Shown here piece by piece: positions 53,933 through 62,540 of a DNA stretch of 64,000 nucleotides. Source of the stretch: Photobacterium halotolerans DSM 18316 (lineage in GTDB: Bacteria > Pseudomonadota > Gammaproteobacteria > Enterobacterales > Vibrionaceae); NCBI RefSeq assembly GCF_000425165.1, contig NZ_KE384319.1, forward strand, positions 1-64,000, written 5' to 3'. Positions within the stretch are counted from its first letter, which is position 1, and each line of letters opens with the position of its first letter. A program made the translations under genes and the position numbers. Below the pieces are notes generated by a model. It saw nothing but the letters and a program-made list of their open reading frames with translations, was not told where the DNA came from and did no database searches.

Positions 53933-54541
53933 ATGTTTACAGGTATTATTCAGTGTACGGCTGAAATCATTGAAATTAACAAGAAAAAAGATTTTCAGAC
54001 TCACGTTATTCAATTGCCGGATGAACTGCTGCCAGGATTGGAAGTTGGCGCCTCTGTGGCCCATAACGGCTGTTGTCTGACGGTAACACACATCAACGGA
54101 AATCAAGTTTCGTTCGATCTGATGCAGGAAACACTGCGTGTCACCAATCTGGGTTTGCTCAGTCCCGGTGACCGCGTGAATATTGAACGAGCGGCTAAGT
54201 TTGGTGATGAGATAGGCGGTCATAGTATGTCGGGCCATATCATGGCCACTGCGGTGGTGGATGAGGTCATTGAAACAGAAAACAATCATCAGATTTGGTT
54301 TTCTTTGCCTGCCGCCCTGATGAAATATGTGTTCACTAAAGGCTATATCGGTATCGACGGGGCCAGCCTGACTATTGGGGATGTGGAAGGCCAGAGATTT
54401 AACGTCAACCTGATCCCGGAAACCCTGAACAGGACAAATCTGTCTGCGCGCCAAAAAGGTGATGTGATCAATATAGAAATTGATCCTCAGACGCAGGCTG
54501 TGGTGGATACGGTGGAAAGGGTGATGGCAGCGAGAGGCTAA
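53933..54541 (+). CDS. ribE: Riboflavin synthase, alpha subunit
   Basis: Catalyses dismutation of two 6,7-dimethyl-8-ribityllumazine to riboflavin. 202 residues with two tandem lumazine-binding domains: FTGIIQCTAEI, VAHNGCCLTVTH and NLGLLSPGDRVNIERA in the first; GHIMATAVVDE, GIDGASLTIGDV and NLIPETLNRTNL in the second. TGGAGGAGAA precedes the ATG. I see no FMN-riboswitch-like leader in the gap before it. In E. coli the same gene is also called ribC. Confidence 0.95.
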   Translation: MFTGIIQCTAEIIEINKKKDFQTHVIQLPDELLPGLEVGASVAHNGCCLTVTHINGNQVSFDLMQETLRVTNLGLLSPGDRVNIERAAKFGDEIGGHSMSGHIMATAVVDEVIETENNHQIWFSLPAALMKYVFTKGYIGIDGASLTIGDVEGQRFNVNLIPETLNRTNLSARQKGDVINIEIDPQTQAVVDTVERVMAARG

Positions 54542-54561
54542 TAAAGGAAAGCGTTTGTCTC

Positions 54562-54598
54562 AATCAACACGCCCTCTTGTGCGAGGAGCGTGTTGATT
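54562..54598. terminator. Bidirectional hairpin between ribE and the CPXCG gene
   Basis: AATCAACACGC (54562-54572) pairs perfectly with GCGTGTTGATT (54588-54598). The loop contains a further CCTC/GAGG pairing. The T-run is poor but the stem is strong and sits between convergent genes. Confidence 0.7.
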
Positions 54599-54604
54599 CG
54601 GACA

Positions 54605-54808
54605 TTAAAAAATTTGCTCGTCGTCAGCATCGACAAACAGGTGAATGGTTTTGTGTAATTCATCAACCTGCATGTTTAAGTGAATCGCATGGCAACACGC
54701 GGGGCAATCATCGTAAAACTCCTGACTGCCGGCACTGCTGTCCAGGGTAATTCGGATATGGTGGCCACAATGCGGACAAGTCACACTCTGCTCACTATAG
54801 TTCTTCAT
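54605..54808 (-). CDS. CPXCG-motif small zinc-binding protein
   Basis: 67 residues with two cysteine pairs, VTCPHCGHHI near the N-terminus and YDDCPACCHAI, forming a zinc ribbon, and an acidic C-terminal end. It belongs to the CPXCG cysteine-rich family, widespread in gammaproteobacteria with unknown function. Convergent with ribE. Confidence 0.8.
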   Translation of the reverse strand: MKNYSEQSVTCPHCGHHIRITLDSSAGSQEFYDDCPACCHAIHLNMQVDELHKTIHLFVDADDEQIF

Positions 54809-55249
54809 TTTCTACTCCTTACAATATGTACCTGATACTGATTGGCACATTCATACCGCGACCAGTGTCCCTACTGGAGAGTCTTGACTCTTTCGCCTCG
54901 GAAGCCACTGGCTGGTTGAAACACAGACGTCGTTTCTTACCTGACAATCGCAACAAAAACGATGGGTATAGGTTTGCTAACCGTTAAGTTAATCCTAGCG
55001 ATACGGATTAGTTTTTGCCGTGAATTAACTGCAAACTTTGAATTGCTGAGAAGTTTTAACTATGAGGACTTTGTTGCCTGGAAAGTTGATAAGAACAGAG
55101 TAGACAAGCTGGCGGTAATGTGAAATTGATTGATCGGAAATGGGCCTATAGTGACGCTTTTGATATCGATATAGATGAGTATTTTGCGAAACAGGATGAT
55201 CAGCCTGTTTGTGTGTTGCGACAAACAGGCTAACCATTCTTGAGCCTGA
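54809..55249. other. Intergenic gap with one strong hairpin
   Basis: About 440 bp without a convincing gene. A perfect 11-bp stem AGCCTGTTTGT / ACAAACAGGCT (55202-55212, 55221-55231) lies near the end of the HAD phosphatase gene and may end its transcript, though the T-run is weak. A 70-codon frame on the minus strand here has no homology I recognise. Confidence 0.5.
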
Positions 55250-55903
55250 TTAAAGGCTGGCGATTAATGCTTTATTTACTTCGAGCAGCGAGTTAAGTTT
55301 TTTGTCCGCGATTGACCAACGCAGATCGGCACTGTGTTGCTGCTCCGGCACGACGATACTCTTCATACGGGCTGCCTTGACGGCCAGCAAGCCGTTCAGG
55401 GAGTCTTCAAAAGCAACACAGTGGAGCGGATCGACACCCAGATCATGGGCCGCATTCAGGTACACTTCCGGGTGAGGTTTGCCATAGCGCAGGTGCTCGG
55501 CTGAGAACAGGGCACTGAAATGCTCTGTCAGTGACAGGGCATCTAAGGTAGCATTGATAAGGCTCATTGGTGATGATGACGCCAGAGCAATTGTCAAACC
55601 CATATCCTGACATGTCTGTATCGCTTCACGCACACCAGGCAGCATAGGTTTGTGTTCCTGAACCAGTTCTTCCACACGTTTAGTGATCATGGTGTTGACG
55701 TCCTGGCACGACGGGCCTTGCCATGGCTGACGCTCGAACCAGAGATCAACAATGTGATCGATCCGCAACCCCATGGTTTCCAGCGTTTCCTGCTGTGAAA
55801 TTGTGACACCCAGTGAAGAGAATACCTCAACCTGAGCACGTTGCCAGAAAGGTTCTGAGTCGACCAGAAGGCCATCCATATCGAAGATTGCGGCTTTTAA
55901 CAT
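55250..55903 (-). CDS. hxpB: HAD-family sugar phosphatase (HxpB/YniC-like)
   Basis: 217-residue haloacid-dehalogenase phosphatase. Motif I is FDMDGLLVDSE (nucleophile Asp and acid/base Asp), motif II LASSSP, motif III Lys in YGKPHPEVY, motif IV VAFEDSLNG. The cap is inserted after motif I. It resembles E. coli YniC/HxpB, which dephosphorylates hexitol phosphates and 2-deoxyglucose-6-phosphate. The start at 55903 follows AGGAAC. It lies downstream of the fructosamine-kinase-like gene in the same direction, as the yni genes do in enterics. Confidence 0.85.
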   Translation of the reverse strand: MLKAAIFDMDGLLVDSEPFWQRAQVEVFSSLGVTISQQETLETMGLRIDHIVDLWFERQPWQGPSCQDVNTMITKRVEELVQEHKPMLPGVREAIQTCQDMGLTIALASSSPMSLINATLDALSLTEHFSALFSAEHLRYGKPHPEVYLNAAHDLGVDPLHCVAFEDSLNGLLAVKAARMKSIVVPEQQHSADLRWSIADKKLNSLLEVNKALIASL

Positions 55904-55991
55904 ACTGTTCCTGTCTTGAGCTGAAAGGATAAAGAATGTGAACTTTATCACTTCAACTGTGCAGACGGTAGCCTGGATTACCGTTTAATTG

Positions 55992-56864
55992 CTACTCAGA
56001 GTCTGTCAGATTAAGTCTGCGAATACAGCGTTCTGCCTGATCCAGATATTCTCCGCCAAAGAGATTGCAGTGGTTCAGCAGGTGGTAAAGGTTGTAGAGG
56101 TCGCGACGTTCTTTGTAACCGTCATCCAGCGGAAACACAGACTGATAGCCATTGTAGAAACTGTCGGGAAATCCGCCGAACAACTCTGTCATGGCAATGT
56201 CGCACTCCCTGTCGCCCCAGTAGCAGGCGGGATCATAAATCACCGGGCCATCGACACTGAGCGCCGTATTTCCATGCCATAAGTCGCCATGCAGCAGGGA
56301 AGGTTTGGGCTGATGTGTCGATAAAATATCAATCACTCTGCCTGTGATGATATCAATGCTGCCAAAGTCGATGCCTTTCTCTTCACAGAGCTGCAGTTGC
56401 CAGGCAATCCGCTGTTCAGCGAAAAAGCGGCACCATTTACGGCGCCATTGATTGGGCTGAGGTGTCAGGCCAATAAAGTTATCCATGTCAAAGCCGTATT
56501 CCGGCTGTTCACCCCATTTATGAAGATGCGCCAGTTGCTGGCCAAGGGTGTGAGCCGATTCTGTATCCAGGCTTTTCATGGGCATGAAATCAAGGATAAG
56601 AAAGGCTTTATCCCGGCTTATGCCCATATGCCGGCTGGTGGGCACTGTCACTGAGTTCGTTTCCTGCAGGACCCGCAGACTTTCCGCTTCTGCTTCAAAA
56701 ACGGGAAGCTGCTCTTTCTCATTAAGCTTGATGAAGTACCTTTGATCACCATCACTGATGCAATAGCATTCGTTAACGTCCCCGCCAGGGAGGGTATCCC
56801 GCTCGCGGATGGTAAAGGGTTGATCAAGTACGTCTGAAAGCTGATGGGAAATCGCTTGCCACAT
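55992..56864 (-). CDS. Fructosamine kinase family protein (YniA-like)
   Basis: 290 residues with a kinase-like fold: DTLPGGDVNECYCISDGDQRY (start of the nucleotide lobe), YFIKLNEK (Lys), and the catalytic part LLHGDLWHGNT plus VIYDPACYWGDRECDIAMTEL. The family phosphorylates ketosamines for protein deglycation; bacterial YniA-type members may prefer small sugar amines. The start at 56864 follows GGAGGATGCT. It is upstream of hxpB by 88 bp and probably co-transcribed. Confidence 0.87.
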   Translation of the reverse strand: MWQAISHQLSDVLDQPFTIRERDTLPGGDVNECYCISDGDQRYFIKLNEKEQLPVFEAEAESLRVLQETNSVTVPTSRHMGISRDKAFLILDFMPMKSLDTESAHTLGQQLAHLHKWGEQPEYGFDMDNFIGLTPQPNQWRRKWCRFFAEQRIAWQLQLCEEKGIDFGSIDIITGRVIDILSTHQPKPSLLHGDLWHGNTALSVDGPVIYDPACYWGDRECDIAMTELFGGFPDSFYNGYQSVFPLDDGYKERRDLYNLYHLLNHCNLFGGEYLDQAERCIRRLNLTDSE

Positions 56865-57325
56865 AGCATCCTCCGGGCACAAACCAGTTTGGGTACAAAT
56901 CATGATAAACAATAATACAGCGCCTGGGCTGGATTATATAAAGACAGTGACGCCAAATCTGTTGGGGCAATTGTGTTGGGTGCAAGTCGATTCTGGTTCT
57001 GCGAACCTGAACGAGCCGTGCTCATCGCTACCCCTGACTGACGTTATTATGGTGTTTTTTGTCAGTCGCCCCGTGCTTTACCTCATCACAGCATAGACTA
57101 TATGTTTACCGCTCAGCTGACTTAAATAACAAAAACAGTCAATTAAAAAGTGCAGGGCAGTAAAATTTATATCAAAGCAGTTTTAATAACAGAATCAGAT
57201 AAAAAAAGCCGGGAAGGATCCCGGCTTGGTTGTGTAGCTGAATTTGATGGCTTTGAATCAGAGACTTGGCGCAAAAGGTTCCGTCGTATTACTGCCAGAA
57301 TCACCCGTGAGTATTCGTGCTGGAG
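56865..57325. other. Intergenic gap after hutU
   Basis: About 460 bp holding the promoter of the YniA-like gene (minus strand) and the hut terminator (57201-57227). No hutH or other gene is visible, although hutH commonly adjoins hutU in Vibrionaceae. Confidence 0.55.
57201..57227 (-). terminator. Terminator of the hut operon
   Basis: On the minus strand AAGCCGGG-ATCCTT-CCCGGCTT followed by TTTTT, about 100 bp after hutU. Confidence 0.85.
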
Positions 57326-59011
57326 TTATTTATCTGTGATCATTGGCAGATCAAGGCCCTGCTCTTTGGCGCAGTTGATCGCAATGTCGTAGCCGGCATC
57401 AGCGTGACGCATCACACCAGTGCCCGGGTCGTTACGCAGTACGCGGCGGATGCGCTCTTCGGCTTCATCGGTACCGTCACATACGATCACCATGCCAGAA
57501 TGCTGAGAGAAGCCCATTCCTACGCCACCACCGTGGTGCAGAGAAACCCAGGTCGCACCGGATGCCGTGTTAAGCAGGGCATTGAGCAGTGGCCAGTCGG
57601 AGACAGTGTCTGAACCGTCCATCATGCCTTCGGTTTCGCGGTTAGGGCTGGAAACAGAGCCTGAATCCAGGTGATCTCGGCCAATTACGATAGGCGCTTT
57701 CAGTTCACCGTTACGCACCATTTCGTTAAATGCCAGACCCAGACGTGCACGGTCTTTCAGGCCCACCCAGCAGATACGTGCCGGCAGTCCCTGGAACTGA
57801 ATACGCTCGCGCGCCATGTCCAGCCAGTTGTGCAGGTGTGGGTTATCCGGGATCAGCTCTTTGACTTTCTGATCGGTTTTGTAGATGTCTTCCGGGTCGC
57901 CGGACAGGGCAGCCCAGCGGAACGGACCGACGCCTTCACAGAACAGCGGACGAATATAAGCCGGTACAAATCCCGGGAAGTCGAATGCGTTTTCAACGCC
58001 TTCTTCCAGCGCCATCTGGCGTATGTTGTTGCCGTAATCGACGGTTGCAGAACCTGCTTTTTGCAGATCCAGCATCGCCTGTACCTGTACCGCCATCGAC
58101 GCTTTTGCCGCTTTCACCACCGCGGCTTCGTCTTGCAGACGCATTTCTGCCGCATGCTCCATGCTCCAGCCCTTAGGCAGGTAGCCATTCAGCGGATCGT
58201 GGGCTGATGTCTGGTCAGTGGTGCAGTCTGGCACGATGCCGCGCTTCACCAGCTCAGGGAAGACATCAGCCGCGTTACCCAGCAGGCCAACAGAAACCGG
58301 TTTGCCGGTTTGTCTGGACTCTTCAATGATAGCCAGTGCTTCGTCCAGCGTGGTGGCTTTACAGTCAACATAACCGGTACGCAGGCGGTAATCGATACGT
58401 GACTCATCACACTCAACGGCGATCATAGAGAAACCCGCCATGGTGGCCGCCAGAGGCTGAGCACCACCCATGCCGCCCAGACCGCCGGTCAGTACCCAGC
58501 GACCGGATGCATCGCCATTGAAATGCTTGCGCGCCATAGCAACGAAGGTTTCGTAGGTGCCCTGAACAATGCCTTGTGAACCGATGTAGATCCAGCTGCC
58601 CGCAGTCATCTGGCCGTACATCATCAGGCCTTTTTTATCCAGCTCGTTGAAGTGTTCCCAGTTTGCCCAGTGTGGCACGATATTGGAGTTAGCGATCAGT
58701 ACGCGAGGCGCGTTGCTGTGCGTTTTGAACACCCCGACAGGTTTACCGGACTGAACCAGCAGGGTCTCGTCATCTTCCAGGCGCTTCAGGACTTCAACAA
58801 TCTTGTCATAACATTCCCAGTTACGGGCTGCACGGCCAATACCACCATAGACCACCAGAGAGTGAGGGTGTTCAGCCACATCTGGATGCAGGTTATTCAT
58901 CAGCATACGCAGCGGTGCTTCTGTCAGCCATGACTTGGCATTCAGTTTGGTGCCAGTTGGTGCTTTGATGGTGCGTGTCGTGTCCAGACGTGGATTCTGT
59001 TGTTGCGTCAT
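57326..59011 (-). CDS. hutU: Urocanate hydratase
   Basis: Second enzyme of histidine degradation, adding water across urocanate with bound NAD+. 561 residues, the standard size. Blocks seen are [43 protein letters not shown] NAD loop, [17 protein letters not shown], and [20 protein letters not shown] near the C-terminus. It follows hutG by 24 bp with AAGGAGAG before the ATG. Last gene of hutI-hutG-hutU. Confidence 0.96.
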   Translation of the reverse strand: MTQQQNPRLDTTRTIKAPTGTKLNAKSWLTEAPLRMLMNNLHPDVAEHPHSLVVYGGIGRAARNWECYDKIVEVLKRLEDDETLLVQSGKPVGVFKTHSNAPRVLIANSNIVPHWANWEHFNELDKKGLMMYGQMTAGSWIYIGSQGIVQGTYETFVAMARKHFNGDASGRWVLTGGLGGMGGAQPLAATMAGFSMIAVECDESRIDYRLRTGYVDCKATTLDEALAIIEESRQTGKPVSVGLLGNAADVFPELVKRGIVPDCTTDQTSAHDPLNGYLPKGWSMEHAAEMRLQDEAAVVKAAKASMAVQVQAMLDLQKAGSATVDYGNNIRQMALEEGVENAFDFPGFVPAYIRPLFCEGVGPFRWAALSGDPEDIYKTDQKVKELIPDNPHLHNWLDMARERIQFQGLPARICWVGLKDRARLGLAFNEMVRNGELKAPIVIGRDHLDSGSVSSPNRETEGMMDGSDTVSDWPLLNALLNTASGATWVSLHHGGGVGMGFSQHSGMVIVCDGTDEAEERIRRVLRNDPGTGVMRHADAGYDIAINCAKEQGLDLPMITDK

Positions 59012-59035
59012 TTTGCTCTCCTTGCCGCTCTTCGG

Positions 59036-60043
59036 TTAACGAATAGCGCGGGCGATTGTCCAGGCAAGCCGTGCAGCTAACCGTGCAGTTTGATTATCAA
59101 TGTCAAAACGCGGGTTATACTCAGCCAGATCCGCGACCAGGATCTTCGATTCCCCTTTCGGCGTTCTGGCTTTTAAAATCGGTTCCAGCAGCATTTCAAC
59201 GATGTCGAATGGCACACCGCGTGCAGCCGGGGCACTGACTCCAGGCGCCACGGAGGCCGGGAAAACATCCAGATCAATGGTCAGATAGAGGTAATCACAC
59301 TGATCAATAAATCGCTGCAGCTCTGTCAGTGTTGGTTCCATCTTGTGATGAACCAGTTCATGGTCATCTTTGTAAAACACCCCTAAACGGTCGGCTTTTT
59401 CATACAGCGCCTGGGTATTACTGGTACGCGCCAGTCCCAGACAGGCATATTTGAATGGCCAGTTATGCATTTCGCAGAAACGGGCAGCCTGATGGAACGG
59501 GGTGCCTGAGCTGCCTTTCTCCGACTGCTTGCCACCCGGTGGATTACGCAGGTCGAAGTGGGCATCAAAGTTGATGATGCCGACACGCGGTGGTTGCTGT
59601 GCTTCATTCTCATTGCCGGCAACATGCTGCTTTTGCACCAGATAATTGCCTATGCCCTGAAACGATCCCCAGGCCACTTCATGCCCGCCGCCAAACACGA
59701 TCACTTTGTGGCGCTGACGCAGGGCGCGGCTTACATCTTCTGCCAGCCGGTATTGCGCCAGTTCCAGGTTGCTGTCGTCGCAGCTGATGTTGCCGCCGTC
59801 ATAAACGGGCTCTTCGTGGTGCCAGGCGAGGTTGGCCAGTGCGCGGCGAATCGCGACCGGAGCATCATAAGCACCGGTACGGCCTTTATTGCGCGAGACC
59901 CCTTCATCACAGGCGAAGCCGAGCAGCATGATGCCGCTTTCATTGGCATTATCGGCAGGTTGCACTTTCTGGTGCCAGCGCAGGCCTTTGTTACCGTCTT
60001 CAGGATCACTGCGTCCTTGCCAGATACTCATATCAATAGGCAT
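59036..60043 (-). CDS. hutG: Formimidoylglutamase
   Basis: Arginase-family Mn2+ hydrolase converting N-formimidoyl-glutamate to glutamate and formamide. 335 residues. Metal-binding motifs are visible: GGGHEVAWGSF, INFDAHFDLRNP and YLTIDLDVFPASVAPGVSAPAARG. AGGAGG precedes the ATG at 60043. It lies 12 bp after hutI. Confidence 0.94.
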   Translation of the reverse strand: MPIDMSIWQGRSDPEDGNKGLRWHQKVQPADNANESGIMLLGFACDEGVSRNKGRTGAYDAPVAIRRALANLAWHHEEPVYDGGNISCDDSNLELAQYRLAEDVSRALRQRHKVIVFGGGHEVAWGSFQGIGNYLVQKQHVAGNENEAQQPPRVGIINFDAHFDLRNPPGGKQSEKGSSGTPFHQAARFCEMHNWPFKYACLGLARTSNTQALYEKADRLGVFYKDDHELVHHKMEPTLTELQRFIDQCDYLYLTIDLDVFPASVAPGVSAPAARGVPFDIVEMLLEPILKARTPKGESKILVADLAEYNPRFDIDNQTARLAARLAWTIARAIR

Positions 60044-60055
60044 ACAGCCTCCTGT

Positions 60056-61285
60056 TTACTGATTCTTGGGTTGATAAAATACGTTGCCATCCACAACCCG
60101 GGCGATTAAATCCGGCACACCCATGCGATAGGACAGCTCTGCTGGCGAGTCAAGATTCCACAGTGCCAGATCGGCGGCCATACCCGTGCGAATCTGACCA
60201 CATTGCTCACTCAGACCCAGCGCCTGTGCGGCATGCGCGGTAACGCCTCTCAGGCATTCTTCCGGTGTCAGGCGGAAGAAGGTGCAAGCCATGTTCATCA
60301 TGGTACGCAGCGAGGCAATCGGTGAGGTGCCGGGATTAAAGTCGGTGGAAATTGCCATCGGCACACCTTTTTCACGAAGCTGAGCGATCGGTGGCTGCTG
60401 GGTTTCACGCAGGAAATAGAAAGCGCCTGGCAACAGGGTAGCGACTGTGTTGTGGGCGGCCAGTGCTTCAACACCGGCTTCGTCCAGGTATTCAATATGG
60501 TCGACAGACTTTGCACCCATGCTGGCTGCCAGTGCACTGCCGCCCAGATTCGACAGCTGTTCAGTATGGCCTTTAATCATCAGGCCATGGGCTTTGGCCG
60601 CAGCAAAAACCCGCGCACTTTGTGCGGTTGAAAAACCGATGCCTTCGCAGAAAACGTCTACTGAATCTGCAAGGTTCTCTTTTGCTGCTGCAGGAATAAT
60701 TTCGTCGCATACCAGGGTGATGTAATCGTCGCTGCGTCCGGCATATTCGGGAGGCAATGCGTGTGCGGCCAGCAGTGTGGTTGAGACTTTGATATCGGCC
60801 TGCTCGCCAATACGGCGGGCAACCCGCAGCATTTTCAGCTCATCTTCGGTCGTCAGGCCATAGCCGGATTTAATTTCGACAGTGGTGACGCCGTCACGTT
60901 TCAGGCCGGCCAGGCGCTCTGAAGCCAATGCAAACAGTTCATCTTCGGTGGCTGCGCGCGTGGCTCTGACTGTCGACAAAATGCCGCCACCGGCCTTGGC
61001 GATATCTTCGTAAGGGACACCGTTCAGACGCTGTTCAAATTCGTTAGCACGATTGCCCGCAAACACCAGGTGGGTATGGCAGTCGATCAGACCCGGCGTG
61101 ACCAGAGCCTGCTTGCAATCCACAATCTCAGCTTGGCTGTCGGCTGCGTCCTGCCAGTTTGCCTGCTGCGGACCGGCGTAGCTGATCTTACCCTGACGGA
61201 TAATCACCATGGCATTATCAATGATCTGATAACCGTGTTCCGGTTCCATGGTGACGAGTTTGAGATTGATCAGAATACGTTCCAT
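60056..61285 (-). CDS. hutI: Imidazolonepropionase
   Basis: Zinc/iron amidohydrolase opening imidazolone-5-propionate to formimidoyl-glutamate. 409 residues. The metal-site [17 protein letters not shown] lies near residue 75; further blocks are [33 protein letters not shown] and [12 protein letters not shown]. First gene of the hut operon, with a HutC-type operator just upstream. Confidence 0.95.
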   Translation of the reverse strand: MERILINLKLVTMEPEHGYQIIDNAMVIIRQGKISYAGPQQANWQDAADSQAEIVDCKQALVTPGLIDCHTHLVFAGNRANEFEQRLNGVPYEDIAKAGGGILSTVRATRAATEDELFALASERLAGLKRDGVTTVEIKSGYGLTTEDELKMLRVARRIGEQADIKVSTTLLAAHALPPEYAGRSDDYITLVCDEIIPAAAKENLADSVDVFCEGIGFSTAQSARVFAAAKAHGLMIKGHTEQLSNLGGSALAASMGAKSVDHIEYLDEAGVEALAAHNTVATLLPGAFYFLRETQQPPIAQLREKGVPMAISTDFNPGTSPIASLRTMMNMACTFFRLTPEECLRGVTAHAAQALGLSEQCGQIRTGMAADLALWNLDSPAELSYRMGVPDLIARVVDGNVFYQPKNQ

Positions 61286-61315
61286 AGCGAGCAGCGTCTC
61301 TCTGGTTGTTTGATA

Positions 61316-61325
61316 TGTATATACA
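61316..61325. promoter_or_regulatory. HutC-type operator before hutI
   Basis: TGTATATACA, a perfect palindrome within ATATGTATATACAAATTA, 31 bp upstream of the hutI start. HutC/GntR proteins of this subfamily bind similar TGTATA-type palindromes. A related half (CTATACAAATG) lies before hutC at about 62291, suggesting autoregulation. Confidence 0.7.
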
Positions 61326-61547
61326 AATTAAAGTCTGAATTCGGATAAAACTCAAGATGTGACGTAATGAAAATGTGATCAATGTTGAAGGATTCTATTA
61401 ACAGTAGCGTATGTAGCAGCGGGAGAGGGAAGCATCAGGTGGAAATGATGAGTTATTCAAAAGCCTGGTCACAGAGTGAGCAGGCTTGTTAATCAATATG
61501 ACAGGTAAGAAACAACGAGGCTTGCAGCGCCTGAAAACGAACCAGAG

Positions 61548-62255
61548 TTAAATGACGCGGGTTCTGGAGCTGAGTTTGTATTTATCACCGGGGTGGTACA
61601 GCAAAGCTGTACTGATGAGATTGGTGTTACTCCAGGTACGGCGATTGAGTAATAAACATGGCGACTCGATCGCCATTTCGAGTAACTCACTGATATGTGA
61701 AGGGGGCAGAATGGCTTCGACAGTATGCTCAATATCACTGAGCGGGCATGTTTGCATCAGATACTCATTGGGTGTCTGAGTCGTAAAATCCTGCTGGATA
61801 TAATCGGGGGCAAAGTGCGGATTCACCCAGCGTTCTTCCAGCTGAATCGGCACCTTATTTTCGTAATGGACGATTTGAGTGAAATAGACAGTCGTGTCAT
61901 GCCGTACGCCTAAGCGTAATGCAATTTCATCGCGGGCTTTGACCTGCTGCTGCGTGATCACTTTGCTGGAATACTGATGGCCCCGGCTGGTGACTTCCGC
62001 TGCAATGTTCCGAATTTCCATCAAAGGAGATTCGGCTTTTTTATTGCAGACAAAAGTGCCTAAACGGGGGGTGCGTTCCAGAAACCCTTCATTCACCAGT
62101 TCTTTGATAGCTTTATTGGCCGTCATCCGACTGACTTCAAACTGCTCTGACAGCTCAATTTCGGTGGGGATCTTATATCCGGGTGGCCATTCACGACTCT
62201 GGATTTTCCGGTCGAGGTACTCTTTGATTTGCTGATAACGCGGTGCGCTTGCCAT
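61548..62255 (-). CDS. hutC: Histidine utilisation repressor (GntR/HutC family)
   Basis: 235 residues: an N-terminal GntR winged HTH (YQQIKEYLDRKIQSREWPPG, LSEQFEVSRMTANKAIKELV) and a C-terminal UTRA effector domain (QVKARDEIALRLGVRHDT, IQLEERWVNPHFAPDY) that binds urocanate. It represses the hut operon until urocanate accumulates. It is 262 bp upstream of hutI in the same direction. Confidence 0.92.
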   Translation of the reverse strand: MASAPRYQQIKEYLDRKIQSREWPPGYKIPTEIELSEQFEVSRMTANKAIKELVNEGFLERTPRLGTFVCNKKAESPLMEIRNIAAEVTSRGHQYSSKVITQQQVKARDEIALRLGVRHDTTVYFTQIVHYENKVPIQLEERWVNPHFAPDYIQQDFTTQTPNEYLMQTCPLSDIEHTVEAILPPSHISELLEMAIESPCLLLNRRTWSNTNLISTALLYHPGDKYKLSSRTRVI

Positions 62256-62462
62256 GGTGTTGTCTCTGCGTCATTATTGACTCTAAATTGCCTATACAAA
62301 TGAAAGCAACTTTTCCCTTATTTTGCAAGTGGCTCACAGGTCACTGGCTTTTCTATCTTTAGTTTTGTGAGTCAATCCATTACAATTCGCCCTCTGTCTG
62401 GGGTCAGCAATTTTGATTTGTACCAAAATTCACACCGAAACAGACATTATCTCATCACCGTA

Positions 62463-62519
62463 CTGCACCTTGGCAGGCGGTAAAATACGAAATTGCATGT
62501 GCTACTTGGTATGTGGCAC
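62463..62519 (+). promoter_or_regulatory. thrS leader hairpins, tRNA-Thr anticodon-arm mimic
   Basis: GTGCTAC (62499-62505) pairs with GTGGCAC (62513-62519) over 7 bp around the 7-nt loop TTGGTAT. With loop position 33 as T, the anticodon positions read GGT, the tRNA-Thr(GGU) anticodon. The loop differs from the E. coli tRNA-Thr(GGU) loop only in the last base as I recall it. The stem ends 8 nt before AAAGGA, the thrS ribosome-binding site. This matches the known design of the E. coli thrS operator, where ThrRS binds a tRNA-like leader and blocks translation. A smaller hairpin (CTGC/GCAG, 62463-62476) lies upstream. Confidence 0.7.
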
Positions 62520-62540
62520 CACTGAACAAAGGATCAATGA

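Noticed and set aside
55025..55237. 70-codon minus-strand frame in the gap before the HAD phosphatase
   Set aside because: No ribosome-binding site or homology, and it crosses the strong 55202-55231 hairpin.
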